In this document: positions 24,295 to 33,170 of the stretch, piece by piece
Layout: each line of letters begins with the position of its first letter
How positions within the stretch are numbered: position 1 is the first letter of the stretch
Assembly (NCBI RefSeq): GCF_014701095.1
Contig: NZ_AP023439.1
Coordinates: 6,560,001-6,624,000, forward strand
Direction of reading: 5' to 3'
DNA: 64,000 nucleotides
Source of the DNA: Streptomyces tuirus
GTDB taxonomy: Bacteria; Actinomycetota; Actinomycetes; Streptomycetales; Streptomycetaceae
Translations under genes and position numbers: made by a program
The notes under the pieces: model-generated
The model's database searches: none
What the model saw: only the letters and a program-made list of their open reading frames with translations
Told to the model about the DNA's origin: nothing

Positions 24295-26771
24295 TCGGTC
24301 CCCCTCGCCAACTGGCCGGCGGCCGGGGTCGGCCCGCCGCCCTTGTAGGTGACCCGCCACAGGGCCGACTTGGAGTCCGAGGTGAAGAAGCCGCGTCCGT
24401 AGTCGAGGACGTACAGCGCGCCGTCCGGACCGAACTTCCAGTCCATCAGGTTCTTGATGCCGTCGTTGCCGATCGGCACGATCTTCTTCAGTGACTCCGA
24501 GTGCACCGGCAGACCGCCGTCGCCTTGCGTCTTCGGGTCCATGAGCACCGCGTTGCGCGGCTGGTCGGCGTCGTAGAAGTCACCGACGAACCACTTGCCG
24601 TCCCAGTACGCCGGCCACTTCACGGCGCTGTCGGCCGCGACCGTGCCGTACCGGTAGACCGGCCCGTTCATCGCGGCCTGCCCGCCGCCCTTCAGCCAGG
24701 GCAGCCGGTAGGTGGCCTCCGCCGGCTTGTAGGACGGGACACCGTTCGCGTCCCGCGGGTAGTCCGGGCCGCCCCCCGAGGGCGAGTACCAGATGTTGTT
24801 GCCGGTCACCGGCGGCAGGTTGACCAGGCCGTCGTTGTTCGGCGACTCGTTCTTCGGGTGGTCGCAGTCGTACCAGCCCAGCGGCTTGGTCGGGTCCGGC
24901 AGATTGCGGTCCCGGTAGGGCTGCTTGTTGCCCATGCAGTACGGCCAGCCGCGGTTGCCCGCCTCGGTGATGGCGGCGAACGTGTCGTACTTGGCCGGAC
25001 CCCAGGTCGTCGAGGGCGCGCCCGCGTCCGGGCCGACCCAGCCCGCGTAGAGCACATCGGTCGACTTGTCGACGGAGATGCGCGCCGGGTTGCGGACGCC
25101 CATCACATAGATCTCACCGCGCGTCTTGCCGCCGCCCTCATCGGGCTCCTTCCCGGTGAAGAGATTGCCCGCGGGGAGCGTGTACGTCCCGTCCGGCTCC
25201 GGGTGGATGCGCAGGATCTTGCCGTTGAGGTTGTTGGTGTTGCCCGCGGTGCGGCGCGCGTCCGCGAAGGAGACGCCCTTGTAGTTCGGCTCCGGGTTGT
25301 TGCCCGAGTAACCGGAGCTGAAGCCGCTGGAGTTGTTGTCACCGGTGGCGATGTACAGGTTGCCCTTGGAGTCCCAGGCCATCCCGCCGCCCGCGTGGCA
25401 GCAACTGTGGATCTGCACCGGCCACTTCAGCAGGACCTTCTCACTGGCGAGGTCCAGCTTGTTCGTGCTCCGGTCGAGCGTGAACCGGGAGACCCGCCGC
25501 TCCGCCATCCGCGTCTCACGGTTGATCCGCTCGTGCGGCGTGTAGTGCAGATACACCCAGCCGTTCTGCGCGAACCCCGGGTCCAGCTCGATGCCGAGCA
25601 GCCCCTCCTCGACCTTGACCAGTTCGTCGCCGCCGCCCTTGTTGCCGAAGACGGTGAGCGCGCCGGCCAGGGTGACCTGCTTGGTCCTGGGGTCGTAGAC
25701 GTGGATCTCGCCCTTGCCCTTGCCGATGTCGGGGTTGTTCCAGTCCGTGATCACGGGCTGCGAGGAGTCGGCGCCGCCCCGGCCGATGTAGAACACCCGG
25801 CCGTCGAGCGCGGTGACCATCCCGTGCGGCTCGCCGATCTGGTCGTTCTGCCCGGGCTGGTTGGGCTTGGTCAGCCGCTCCGCAGCGTAGTTGGCGTTGA
25901 TGGTCGCCTTGCAGTCGGCCTGCTCCAGCCGGGTCGTCCACATCAGCGCGCCGCGCAGATGATCGCGGAAGTCGGTCTCGTCGTAGGACGACACCGTGCC
26001 GCCCATGCCCGTGTAGAAGGACCGTCCGCCGTCGTAGTCACGGCACCAGCTGACCGGATGGTCCCAGCCGTTGGAGCCCGAGCCCGGCTGGTACGTCGAC
26101 TCGCGGACCCGGGCCACCGTGTGCACGTCGCCCGAGGGGTTCTTCACCCAGTTCAGCCACCGGTCCGGGCGCTTCCACTGCACCGGCAGGCTCTTGGTGG
26201 CGGGGTGCCCGCGGTCGCCGACCTCCACGGTCGCGCGCTGGACGGCCGTAGGGCTGGAGGCGGCCGGGCGGGCACCCACCAGGCCGGTGAACCAGTCCGA
26301 GTACGGCTCGGCGCGCGCCGCGTCATGAACGCCGACGAACCCGCCGCCGGCCTCCATATAGGCCTCCAGGCCGGCCTCCTGCTCGGCGTCGAGGACATCG
26401 CCCCCGCCGGTCAGGAACACGATCGCGTTGAAGCGGCCCAGCCTCGTCTCGTCGGTGAACACCGAGGCGTCGCCGGTGGCCTGCACCTTGAAGCGGCGGT
26501 TCGCCGGGCCCGTCAGACCGATGTCCTCGATGGCCTCGATCCCGGCGTTCACCACCGGCGACTCCTCGCCGGCCGCCGCGGAACCGTGGAAGATCAGCAC
26601 CCGTACGTTCGCGCCGCCCGGCGGCGACTTGATCGACATCGTTGTCAGCGGGGGTTCGGGGTAAGGGCGCGCGTTCGCGGCGGGTCCCGACAACAACCCG
26701 GCGGTCACGATTCCGGCGGCAACGGACGCCGCCCAGACGCGTCTTGACTTGCTCAGCCCTCGTAAGCGCAT
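24291..26771 (-). CDS. Secreted ThuA domain / PQQ-type sorbosone dehydrogenase-like protein
   Basis: An 826-residue exported protein. The signal peptide is RRVWAASVAAGIVTAGLLSG. An N-terminal ThuA-like domain (VRVLIFHGSAA ... FVGVHDAARAEPYSDWFTGL), related to glutamine amidotransferase folds and linked to trehalose utilisation, spans roughly residues 55-280. A six-bladed glucose/sorbosone dehydrogenase propeller follows (QIGEPHGMVTALDGRVFYIG ... GLLGIELDPGFAQNGWVYL ... ARRTAGNTNNLNGKILRIHP). Such proteins may use PQQ. GAGGAGGTGCCC precedes the ATG at 26771. It is first in an operon with the cupredoxin/DUF1080 gene and divergent from the laccase. Confidence 0.9.
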   Translation of the reverse strand: MRLRGLSKSRRVWAASVAAGIVTAGLLSGPAANARPYPEPPLTTMSIKSPPGGANVRVLIFHGSAAAGEESPVVNAGIEAIEDIGLTGPANRRFKVQATGDASVFTDETRLGRFNAIVFLTGGGDVLDAEQEAGLEAYMEAGGGFVGVHDAARAEPYSDWFTGLVGARPAASSPTAVQRATVEVGDRGHPATKSLPVQWKRPDRWLNWVKNPSGDVHTVARVRESTYQPGSGSNGWDHPVSWCRDYDGGRSFYTGMGGTVSSYDETDFRDHLRGALMWTTRLEQADCKATINANYAAERLTKPNQPGQNDQIGEPHGMVTALDGRVFYIGRGGADSSQPVITDWNNPDIGKGKGEIHVYDPRTKQVTLAGALTVFGNKGGGDELVKVEEGLLGIELDPGFAQNGWVYLHYTPHERINRETRMAERRVSRFTLDRSTNKLDLASEKVLLKWPVQIHSCCHAGGGMAWDSKGNLYIATGDNNSSGFSSGYSGNNPEPNYKGVSFADARRTAGNTNNLNGKILRIHPEPDGTYTLPAGNLFTGKEPDEGGGKTRGEIYVMGVRNPARISVDKSTDVLYAGWVGPDAGAPSTTWGPAKYDTFAAITEAGNRGWPYCMGNKQPYRDRNLPDPTKPLGWYDCDHPKNESPNNDGLVNLPPVTGNNIWYSPSGGGPDYPRDANGVPSYKPAEATYRLPWLKGGGQAAMNGPVYRYGTVAADSAVKWPAYWDGKWFVGDFYDADQPRNAVLMDPKTQGDGGLPVHSESLKKIVPIGNDGIKNLMDWKFGPDGALYVLDYGRGFFTSDSKSALWRVTYKGGGPTPAAGQLARGTE

Positions 26772-26960
26772 GGGCACCTCCTCGGTCACAGCAACACCGC
26801 CAAGGAAGCTAGACCCCTTTGCGCATTTCGCCAATACCTATGACCGTGATGGCACCAACTTTGTCTTGAGTGTGGATAAACGGGAGCGCGGCCGGTACCG
26901 TCGCACAGGTTCATCACAGGTACGCCTCCGTAAATGCCATACCAGGGTGGGGAGTTCCGC

Positions 26961-27971
26961 ATGGACAGACGCAGCTTCAACCGGCGGGTCCTACTGGGCG
27001 GCGCGGCCGTCGCGACATCGTTGTCCGTAGCGCCGGAGGCCGTCAGCGCCGCCGGACCGGTGAAGACGGCGCCCGCCGGGGGCGAGGTGAAGCGCATCAA
27101 GCTCTACGCCGAGAAGCTCCCCGACGGGCAGATGGGCTACGGCCTGGAGAAGGGCAAGGCGAGCGTCCCGGGCCCGCTGATCGAGCTCAACGAAGGCGAC
27201 ACGCTGCACGTCGAGTTCGAGAACACCATGGACGTGGAGGTCAGCCTGCACGTCCACGGCCTGGACTACGAGATCACCAGCGACGGCACGAAACTGAACC
27301 GCAGTCATGTCGAGCCGGGCGGCACCCGCACCTACACCTGGCGCACCCACGCCCCCGGTCGCCGCAAGGACGGCACCTGGCGCTCGGGCAGCGCGGGCTA
27401 CTGGCACTACCACGACCATGTCGTCGGCACGGAACATGGCACGGTGGGGCTTCAGAAGGGCCTCTTCGGCGCGGTCATCGTCCGCCGCAAGGGCGACGTC
27501 CTGCCCGACCGGACACACACGGTCGTCTTCAACGACATGCGCATCAACAACAAGCCGCCGCACTCCGGGCCGAACTTCGAGGCCACGGTGGGGGACCGGG
27601 TGGAGTTCGTCGTGATCACGCACGGCGAGTTCTACCACACCTTCCATATGCACGGTCACCGCTGGGCGGACAACCGCACCGGCATGCTGACCGGCCCCGA
27701 GGATCCCAGTCAGGTCATCGACAACAAGATCACGGGCCCGGCGGACTCCTTCGGCTTCCAGGTGATCGCGGGGGAGGGGGTCGGCGCCGGCGCCTGGATG
27801 TACCACTGCCACGTCCAGAGCCACTCCGACATGGGGATGGTCGGGCTGTTCCTGGTGAAGAAGCCGGACGGCACCATTCCGGGGTACGACCCGCACGAGC
27901 ACGGCGACGAGCCGGCGGGCGGCGGGCACGCGCACGGGGAGGTGTCGGCGGGCGGCGCCCACGAGCACTGA
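26961..27971 (+). CDS. Two-domain small laccase (multicopper oxidase)
   Basis: A 336-residue secreted laccase, closely similar to S. coelicolor SLAC as remembered. A twin-arginine signal (MDRRSFNRRVLLGG) exports the folded protein. Copper ligands are visible: HVHG (His97, His99), YWHYHDH, HTFHMHGH and the C-terminal HCHVQSHSDMGM, with the type-1 axial methionine. Two-domain laccases are trimers and oxidise phenols and lignin-like compounds with oxygen. The C-terminus is His/Gly-rich and may bind copper. The upstream gap to the ThuA gene is 189 bp. A LacI-family gene follows. Confidence 0.94.
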   Translation: MDRRSFNRRVLLGGAAVATSLSVAPEAVSAAGPVKTAPAGGEVKRIKLYAEKLPDGQMGYGLEKGKASVPGPLIELNEGDTLHVEFENTMDVEVSLHVHGLDYEITSDGTKLNRSHVEPGGTRTYTWRTHAPGRRKDGTWRSGSAGYWHYHDHVVGTEHGTVGLQKGLFGAVIVRRKGDVLPDRTHTVVFNDMRINNKPPHSGPNFEATVGDRVEFVVITHGEFYHTFHMHGHRWADNRTGMLTGPEDPSQVIDNKITGPADSFGFQVIAGEGVGAGAWMYHCHVQSHSDMGMVGLFLVKKPDGTIPGYDPHEHGDEPAGGGHAHGEVSAGGAHEH

Positions 27972-28009
27972 CGGACGGCCGCTCTCCCCGTCCGCGCCGG
28001 TCGGCACGC

Positions 28010-28021
28010 GAGAGCGCTCTC
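28010..28021. promoter_or_regulatory. LacI-type operator palindrome
   Basis: GAGAGCGCTCTC is a perfect 12-bp palindrome with the central CG expected for LacI/GalR regulators, 56 bp upstream of the LacI-family start. It suggests autoregulation. Confidence 0.7.
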
Positions 28022-28077
28022 ACCACGCTGCGTGTCCAGGGCTATCCTGATCCGCAGCCGCAGGTGAGGAGCCCGAA

Positions 28078-29115
28078 GTGACCGACACAGCGCCGCGTCC
28101 CACCCTGGAGGCCGTCGCCGCCCGGGCGGGTGTCTCGCGGGCCACCGTGTCCCGCGTGGTCAACGGCGGGGACGGGGTGCGGGACGTCCTTGTGGAGCGG
28201 GTCCGCAGGGCCGTCGACGAGCTCGGTTACGTGCCCAACCAGGCCGCCCGCTCCCTGGTGACCCGGCGGCACGACGCGATCGCGGTCGTCGTCGCCGAAC
28301 CGGAGACCCGGGTCTTCGCCGACCCGTTCTTCGCGCTCCAGCTGCGCGGCATCAGCAAGGAGCTCACCGCCCACGACAACCAGCTCGTGCTGCTGCTCAC
28401 GGAGGGCCGGGACGACCACGCCCGGGTCGGCCGCTACCTCGCCGGCGGACATGTCGACGGGGCCCTCGTCTTCTCCCTGCACCTCGACGACCCGCTGCCG
28501 GAGCTGATCCAGCGGGCCGGCATCCCCACCGTCTTCGGCGGGCGGCCCGACTGGAGCGGTGACCGGCGCGAGGTGGTCTACGTCGACAGCGACAACCGCG
28601 GCGGTGCCCGCGACGCCGTGCGTCACCTGGCCGGTCTGGGCCGCACCCGGATCGCGCACATCACCGGCGCCCTCGACCAGACCTCCGCCGCTGACCGCCT
28701 CGACGGCTACCGGGACGTCATGGTGGACGCCGACCCGCGGCTGATCGCCGAGGCCGACTTCACCCCGGCCGGCGGCGAGCGGGCGATGCGCGAGCTCCTG
28801 GAGCGCTGCCCGGATGTGGACGCGGTGTTCGCCGCCAACGACCTCATGGCCTCCGGGGCGCTGCGCGTCCTGCGCGGGTCGGGCCGCCGGGTCCCCGACG
28901 ACGTGGCCGTGATCGGCTTCGACGACATGCGGCCCGTCGCGGAACAGACCGACCCGCCCCTCACGACGGTCCGTCAGGACATAGAGGAGATGGGCCGCCT
29001 GATGGCCCGCCTCCTCCTGCGCGGCCTCGACCGGGACGCCCCGCGGGAGGGCGTCGGGGCGACCCCGTCGAGCGTGGTGCTGCCGACGACGCTGGTACGG
29101 CGGGGGTCGGCCTAG
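28078..29115 (+). CDS. LacI-family transcriptional regulator
   Basis: A 345-residue repressor. The N-terminal HTH is TLEAVAARAGVSRATVSRVVNG, followed by the hinge helix YVPNQAARSLVT. A periplasmic-binding-protein-like effector domain has FADPFFALQLRGI, HLAGLGRTRIAHITG, AANDLMASGALRVL and VIGFDDMRPVAEQTDPPLTTVRQ. The GTG start follows GTGAGGAGCCCGAA. The effector is probably a sugar, as for most relatives. A matching palindrome lies upstream. Possible targets include itself and the nearby sugar-oxidation genes; no evidence links it to the laccase. Confidence 0.92.
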   Translation: MTDTAPRPTLEAVAARAGVSRATVSRVVNGGDGVRDVLVERVRRAVDELGYVPNQAARSLVTRRHDAIAVVVAEPETRVFADPFFALQLRGISKELTAHDNQLVLLLTEGRDDHARVGRYLAGGHVDGALVFSLHLDDPLPELIQRAGIPTVFGGRPDWSGDRREVVYVDSDNRGGARDAVRHLAGLGRTRIAHITGALDQTSAADRLDGYRDVMVDADPRLIAEADFTPAGGERAMRELLERCPDVDAVFAANDLMASGALRVLRGSGRRVPDDVAVIGFDDMRPVAEQTDPPLTTVRQDIEEMGRLMARLLLRGLDRDAPREGVGATPSSVVLPTTLVRRGSA

Positions 29116-29191
29116 CGGGTGTCGTCGCGCGGCGGGTGACACGTCCGCCCCACGGGGGGGGCGCGACCGCACCACCCCTCGGCTGCCCGCT

Positions 29192-29995
29192 TCAGCCGCC
29201 CTGATGAGGTTCGCCCTGATGAGGTTCGCTGCGGATCACGGCGAAGCGGGCGCCGTAGGGGTCGGCGAGTTTGGCGAGGCGGCCGACGGACGGGAGGTCC
29301 GTCGCGGGGAGGCGGATCGTGCCGCCCAGTTCCCCGGCCCTGGCCACGATGGCGTCCGGGTCGGCGACCTCGAAGTACGGCAGCCAGTACGCCTCCTCCT
29401 CGCCCGGGGCGTCGGCCAGCGGGACGACACCGCCGAACATGGCGTCCTCGCTCTCCCCGGCGGGGCTGAACGCGGTGTACGTGCCGCCGGCGAAGTCCAC
29501 GCCGAGGGTCTCCAGGCCGAGCACGGAGTGGTAGAAGGCCGCCGCGGCCGGGACGTCCGCCGTGTACAGCTCGACCCAGCACAGCGAGCCGTGCTCCTGG
29601 ACGACCTCCAGACCCTTGTTGCGGCCCGGCTGCCACACGCCGAAGGGCACCCCGGCCTGGTCGGCGAGGATCGCCATCCGGCCCAGGTCCTGGACGTCCG
29701 TCGGCTGCACCATCACCGCACCGTGCGCCTGCTCGGCCGCACGGGCCGTGGCGTCCGCGTCCGGCGACTGGAAGTACACCGTCCAGGACGGCGGGCCCTG
29801 CTCCGGCGTGGTCTGCATGCCTCCGGCGGCCGTCCTGTCCCCGAGCCGGAACAGGCCGTACCCGCCGACCTCCGGGCCGCCCGGCTCGAACCGCCAGCCG
29901 AACAGTCCGCCGTAGAAGGCGGCTGCGCCGTCGATGTCGGGGGTGCCGAGATCGATCCAGTTCGGAGCGCCGGTGACGTAACGGGTGGTGAGCAT
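29192..29995 (-). CDS. VOC-family (glyoxalase/bleomycin-resistance fold) protein, two domains
   Basis: A 267-residue protein with two vicinal-oxygen-chelate domains. The first begins GAPNWIDLGTPDIDGAAAFYGGLFGW. The second begins GSLCWVELYTADVPAAAAFYHSVLGL. This tandem form is common in streptomycetes and its substrate is usually unknown (hydroxylase- or glyoxalase-like). GAGGAGGGCGACG precedes the ATG at 29995. The C-terminus ends in a duplicated EPHQG pentapeptide encoded by a 15-bp direct repeat at 29197-29226. Confidence 0.88.
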   Translation of the reverse strand: MLTTRYVTGAPNWIDLGTPDIDGAAAFYGGLFGWRFEPGGPEVGGYGLFRLGDRTAAGGMQTTPEQGPPSWTVYFQSPDADATARAAEQAHGAVMVQPTDVQDLGRMAILADQAGVPFGVWQPGRNKGLEVVQEHGSLCWVELYTADVPAAAAFYHSVLGLETLGVDFAGGTYTAFSPAGESEDAMFGGVVPLADAPGEEEAYWLPYFEVADPDAIVARAGELGGTIRLPATDLPSVGRLAKLADPYGARFAVIRSEPHQGEPHQGG

Positions 29996-30220
29996 CGTCG
30001 CCCTCCTCGCACAGGGGCCCGTCGTCTGCACTGCCGAGTCTTTCACCGCACGGTGCCGACCGCCGCCGGAGCGCGGCCGCGGCGGGGATTTCGGTGTTTC
30101 CGCGCGCCGCCGTGCGCCGGCCCCGTCCGGTGGGCCACCATCGAGGCGGCCCGGGGCCGTGAACGCGGTGTTGATCCCGCGTTGATCGAACGTTTTTCGC
30201 CGCCCGCGACGCTCTCGGGC

Positions 30221-30466
30221 ATGCACATCGACACGATCACCTCGCCCGAACTCGAATGGCAGCAAGAGGCGTTGTGCGCGCAGACGGGGGCGGACTTCTT
30301 CTTCCCCGAGCCGGGCAGTTCGGTGCGGGAGGCGAAGCGGATCTGCGGTATGTGCCCGATCCGCGCGGCCTGCCTGGAGTACGCGCTGACCCATGACGAG
30401 CGCTTCGGCGTCTGGGGCGGACTCTCGGAGAAGGAGCGCCTGGAACTACGACGCGTGGCGCGGTAG
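30221..30466 (+). CDS. wblH: WhiB-like iron-sulfur regulator
   Basis: An 81-residue Wbl protein. The four cluster cysteines are Cys19, Cys42, Cys45 and Cys51 (ALCAQ, RICGMCPIRAAC). The G(V/I)WGG turn is at 63-67, followed by a short basic tail (KERLELRRVAR). Wbl proteins bind a 4Fe-4S cluster and usually partner sigma-A to control development, redox or antibiotic responses. The symbol wblH rests on position next to the laccase/LacI genes as remembered from S. coelicolor, not on sequence comparison. Immediately downstream begins an 18-bp minisatellite. Confidence 0.85.
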   Translation: MHIDTITSPELEWQQEALCAQTGADFFFPEPGSSVREAKRICGMCPIRAACLEYALTHDERFGVWGGLSEKERLELRRVAR

Positions 30467-30471
30467 GCGCC

Positions 30472-31004
30472 GGGGGAGTGGGGCGGCCACGGGGGTGGGC
30501 CCGCCCCGGGGTGGGCTGCTACGGGGTGAGTCCGCCACGGGAGTGGGTCCACCGCGGGGGTGGGCTGCTACGGGGGTGGGCCCGCCACGGGAGTGGGCCC
30601 GCCGCGGGGGTCGGTCCGCTGCGGGGGTGGGCCGCCCCGGGAGTCGGCCCACCGCGGGGTGTGCCCGCCACGGGAGTGGGCCCGCCACGGGGGTGTGCCC
30701 GCCACGGGAGTGGGTTCACCGCGGGGGTCGGTCCGCTGCGGGAGTGGACCCGCCGCGGGGGTGGGCCGCTACGGGGGTGTGCCCGCCCCGGGAGTCGGCC
30801 CACCGGGTGGGCTCGCCACAGGTGTGGGTTCACCGCGGGGGTGAGCCGCCGCGGGGGTGAGCCGCCACGGGAGTGGGTCCACCGCGGAGGTGGGCCGCTA
30901 CGGGGTGAGCCCGCCGCAGGAGTGACCCCGCCGCGGGAGCCGGCCCACCGCGGGAGTGGGTCCGGCTCCGGTGTGGGTCCGTCGCGGGAGCGGGGCCCGG
31001 TTCG
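30472..31004. repeat. 18-bp minisatellite, about 29 degenerate copies
   Basis: About 530 bp of head-to-tail units related to cgggggtgggcccgccac and cgggagtgggcccgccgc fill the gap between the WhiB-like gene and the desaturase terminator. Units vary at a few fixed positions (ggg/gag/ggt, gcc/gtc, cac/ctac/cgc) and some lack one base. Because the period is a multiple of three, several frames on both strands stay open, but no frame looks like a gene. The 628-bp gap contains nothing else except the terminator at 31038-31072. Confidence 0.96.
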
Positions 31005-31037
31005 GCCCCGGTTCTGCCCGACCGGGGTCGGAACACG

Positions 31038-31072
31038 CAGGGCCCCGGCCGCTCCTGGCGGCCGGGGCCCTG
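31038..31072 (-). terminator. Strong hairpin terminator of the desaturase gene
   Basis: A perfect 15-bp GC-rich stem (CAGGGCCCCGGCCGC and its complement) with a TCCTG loop begins 22 bp after the desaturase stop on the minus strand. Confidence 0.8.
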
Positions 31073-31094
31073 TCTTCGTGGGTGCCGGTCGGCG

Positions 31095-32072
31095 TCAGGC
31101 GCCGGCCCGGGCCGCCATGCGGGCCTTGCGGGCGGCCAGCTTCTCGTCGAACTTCGCCGCCTCGGAGTCCAGGCCGCCCATGAACAGACCGAGCTCCTCC
31201 TGCGCCTTGCGGCCCTCGGGGCCCAGGCCGTCGATCTCCATGATCTTCAGGAAGCGCAGCACGGGCTGGAGCACGTCGTCGTGGTGGATGCGCATGTTGT
31301 AGATCTCGCCGATCGCCATCTGCGCGGCGGCCCGCTCGAAGCCGGGCATGCCGTGGCCGGGCATCCGGAAGTTCACGATGACGTCGCGCACCGCCATCAT
31401 CGTCAGGTCGGGCGCCAGCTCGAAGGCCGCCTTCAGCAGGTTCCGGTAGAAGACCATGTGCAGGTTCTCGTCGGTGGCGATGCGTGCCAGCATGCGGTCG
31501 CAGACCGGGTCGCCGGACTGGTGGCCGGTGTTGCGGTGCGAGACGCGGGTCGCGAGCTCCTGGAAGGCCACGTAGGCGACCGAGTGCAGCATCGAGTGCC
31601 GGTTGTCCGACTCGAAGCCCTCGCTCATGTGGGACATCCGGAACTCCTCCAGCTTGTCCGGGTCCACCGCGCGCGAGGTGAGCAGGTAGTCGCGCATCAC
31701 GATGCCGTGCCGGCCCTCCTCCGCGGTCCAGCGGTGCACCCAGGTGCCCCAGGCGCCGTCGCGGCCGAACAGCGAGGCGATCTCGTGGTGGTAGCTGGGC
31801 AGGTTGTCCTCGGTGAGAAGGTTGACGACGAGCGCGATGCGTCCGATCTCGGTGACCTTGGACTGCTCCTTCTCCCAGGCCTCGCCGTCCTCGAACAGAC
31901 CGGGGAAGTTGCGCCCGTCGCTCCAGGGCACGTACTCGTGCGGCATCCAGTCCTTGGCGACCTTCAGATGCCGGTTGAGTTCCTTCTCGACCACTTCCTC
32001 CAGGGCGTACAGCAGCTGGGCGTCGGTCCAGGCGCCGGCCGGGCTGCCGAGGGCGGGAGTGGTGATCGTCAT
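31095..32072 (-). CDS. Acyl-ACP desaturase (ferritin-like di-iron)
   Basis: A 325-residue soluble desaturase that inserts a double bond into acyl-ACP. Di-iron ligands are visible: Glu118/Glu119 and His122 in WTAEEGRHG, and Glu202 and His205 in TDENLHM. An N-terminal ligand lies in NLLTEDNLPSYHHEI. It belongs to the stearoyl-ACP desaturase family (DesA1/A2 type in actinomycetes). The gene stands alone with its own strong terminator. Three TACG-N4-CGTA palindromes upstream suggest control by a dedicated repressor. Confidence 0.93.
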   Translation of the reverse strand: MTITTPALGSPAGAWTDAQLLYALEEVVEKELNRHLKVAKDWMPHEYVPWSDGRNFPGLFEDGEAWEKEQSKVTEIGRIALVVNLLTEDNLPSYHHEIASLFGRDGAWGTWVHRWTAEEGRHGIVMRDYLLTSRAVDPDKLEEFRMSHMSEGFESDNRHSMLHSVAYVAFQELATRVSHRNTGHQSGDPVCDRMLARIATDENLHMVFYRNLLKAAFELAPDLTMMAVRDVIVNFRMPGHGMPGFERAAAQMAIGEIYNMRIHHDDVLQPVLRFLKIMEIDGLGPEGRKAQEELGLFMGGLDSEAAKFDEKLAARKARMAARAGA

Positions 32073-32113
32073 GGACTCTCCAGGGGGACAAGCGTGCGAG
32101 CGTGAGCGGTGAA

Positions 32114-32158
32114 CCTACGGCATCGTAGGCTACGTTGGCGTAGGTTACGAGGCCGTAA
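32114..32158. promoter_or_regulatory. Triple TACG-N4-CGTA operator upstream of desaturase
   Basis: Three palindromes follow each other at a spacing of about 15 bp: CCTACG-gcat-CGTAGG, CTACG-ttgg-CGTAG and TTACG-aggc-CGTAA. They lie 42 to 86 bp upstream of the desaturase ATG. The regular arrangement indicates a multi-dimer repressor site, most likely TetR-type; no such regulator gene is adjacent. Confidence 0.75.
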
Positions 32159-32263
32159 GTTAAGGGTGCTGTAAAGGCCGCTGATCAGCGGGGTCGCCCT
32201 GCCGCGCGTCGGACTCCGCGGACCCGCAGGTCGGGAGGCCGGAGAGGGAATGCGCGCCTCCGC

Positions 32264-33040
32264 TCAGACGTACAGCTCCCGCAGCCGCACCGAGAGGCAC
32301 GTCACACATCCCTCCAGCTTCTCGAACTCGGAGATGTCCACGACGACCGGTTCGTACCCGAGGTCGGCGAACAGCTCGGCGGTCTTCGGAGCGCTCGCCG
32401 CCATCAGCAGCTTGTCGCCGCCGAGCAGGACGACGTGCGAGCCCGCCTCCTCCGGGACCGGCAGGAAGCGCGCGAACAGCGAGGGCGTGTCCATCTTGGG
32501 GATGTGCCCGATGACCGTACCGTCCGGCAGCGCCGTGACCGCCGACTTCAGGTGCAGCACCTTGCTCACCGGCGCGGAGACGACCCGCGCGCCGAGCGGC
32601 TCGAACGCGGCGCGCAGCTGCCGGACGCCGTCGGCGTTGGTGCGACCGCCCCGGCCCACGTAGACGGTGTCGCCGATCTTCAGGACGTCTCCGCCCTCCA
32701 GCGTGCCCGGGTCCCAGATCCAGTTCACCGAGCAGCCCAGACCGGCGACGGCCTCCTCGACCCCGGCGGTCTCCTCGCGCCGCGAGTCCGCGCCGGGGCG
32801 CGCGATCAGGGCCACGTTCTTGTACATCACGACCGTGTCCTCGACGAACACCGAGTCCGGGCAGTCGTCGGCGGGGTCCACCTCGACGGTCTCCCAGCCG
32901 TGCGTGCGCAGGGCCTCCACGTACGCCTCCCACTGCCCGACGGCGAGGTCGACGTCCACCTTCTCCCGCTCGATGTGCGTCACCAGCCCTTCGGCGAGGC
33001 GCGGGCTGGGGCGGCGGACGAGGGCCTTCTTGCTGGGCAC
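32264..33040 (-). CDS. ddaH: Dimethylarginine dimethylaminohydrolase (dimethylargininase)
   Basis: A 258-residue member of the amidinotransferase fold that hydrolyses N-methylated arginines to citrulline and methylamines. The substrate-binding DSVFVEDTVV, the GTLEGGDVL acidic segment, the catalytic histidine in HLKSAVTAL and the C-terminal nucleophile Cys248 in EGCVTCLSVR are all present. Arginine deiminases are longer (about 400 residues), so DDAH is preferred. It is a single gene between the desaturase and the UvrA-like gene; its 5' side has a long hairpin belonging to the upstream operon. Confidence 0.92.
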   Translation of the reverse strand: MPSKKALVRRPSPRLAEGLVTHIEREKVDVDLAVGQWEAYVEALRTHGWETVEVDPADDCPDSVFVEDTVVMYKNVALIARPGADSRREETAGVEEAVAGLGCSVNWIWDPGTLEGGDVLKIGDTVYVGRGGRTNADGVRQLRAAFEPLGARVVSAPVSKVLHLKSAVTALPDGTVIGHIPKMDTPSLFARFLPVPEEAGSHVVLLGGDKLLMAASAPKTAELFADLGYEPVVVDISEFEKLEGCVTCLSVRLRELYV

Positions 33041-33170
33041 GAGCGTGACTCCGTATCGGATGGGACGTGTCGGGACCGCACCGGCGAAGCTTTCCGGGAT
33101 CGACCGGAACCCGTCGGGCGTCGGCCGCCATCATGCAGCGCGGACGGGGGCGAGGACAGCCCCGGGCAGC

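Noticed and set aside
30478..31302. Possible hexapeptide-repeat protein encoded by the 18-bp array
   Set aside because: Several frames on both strands are equally open because the unit is a multiple of three; no frame shows codon bias or a convincing start context.
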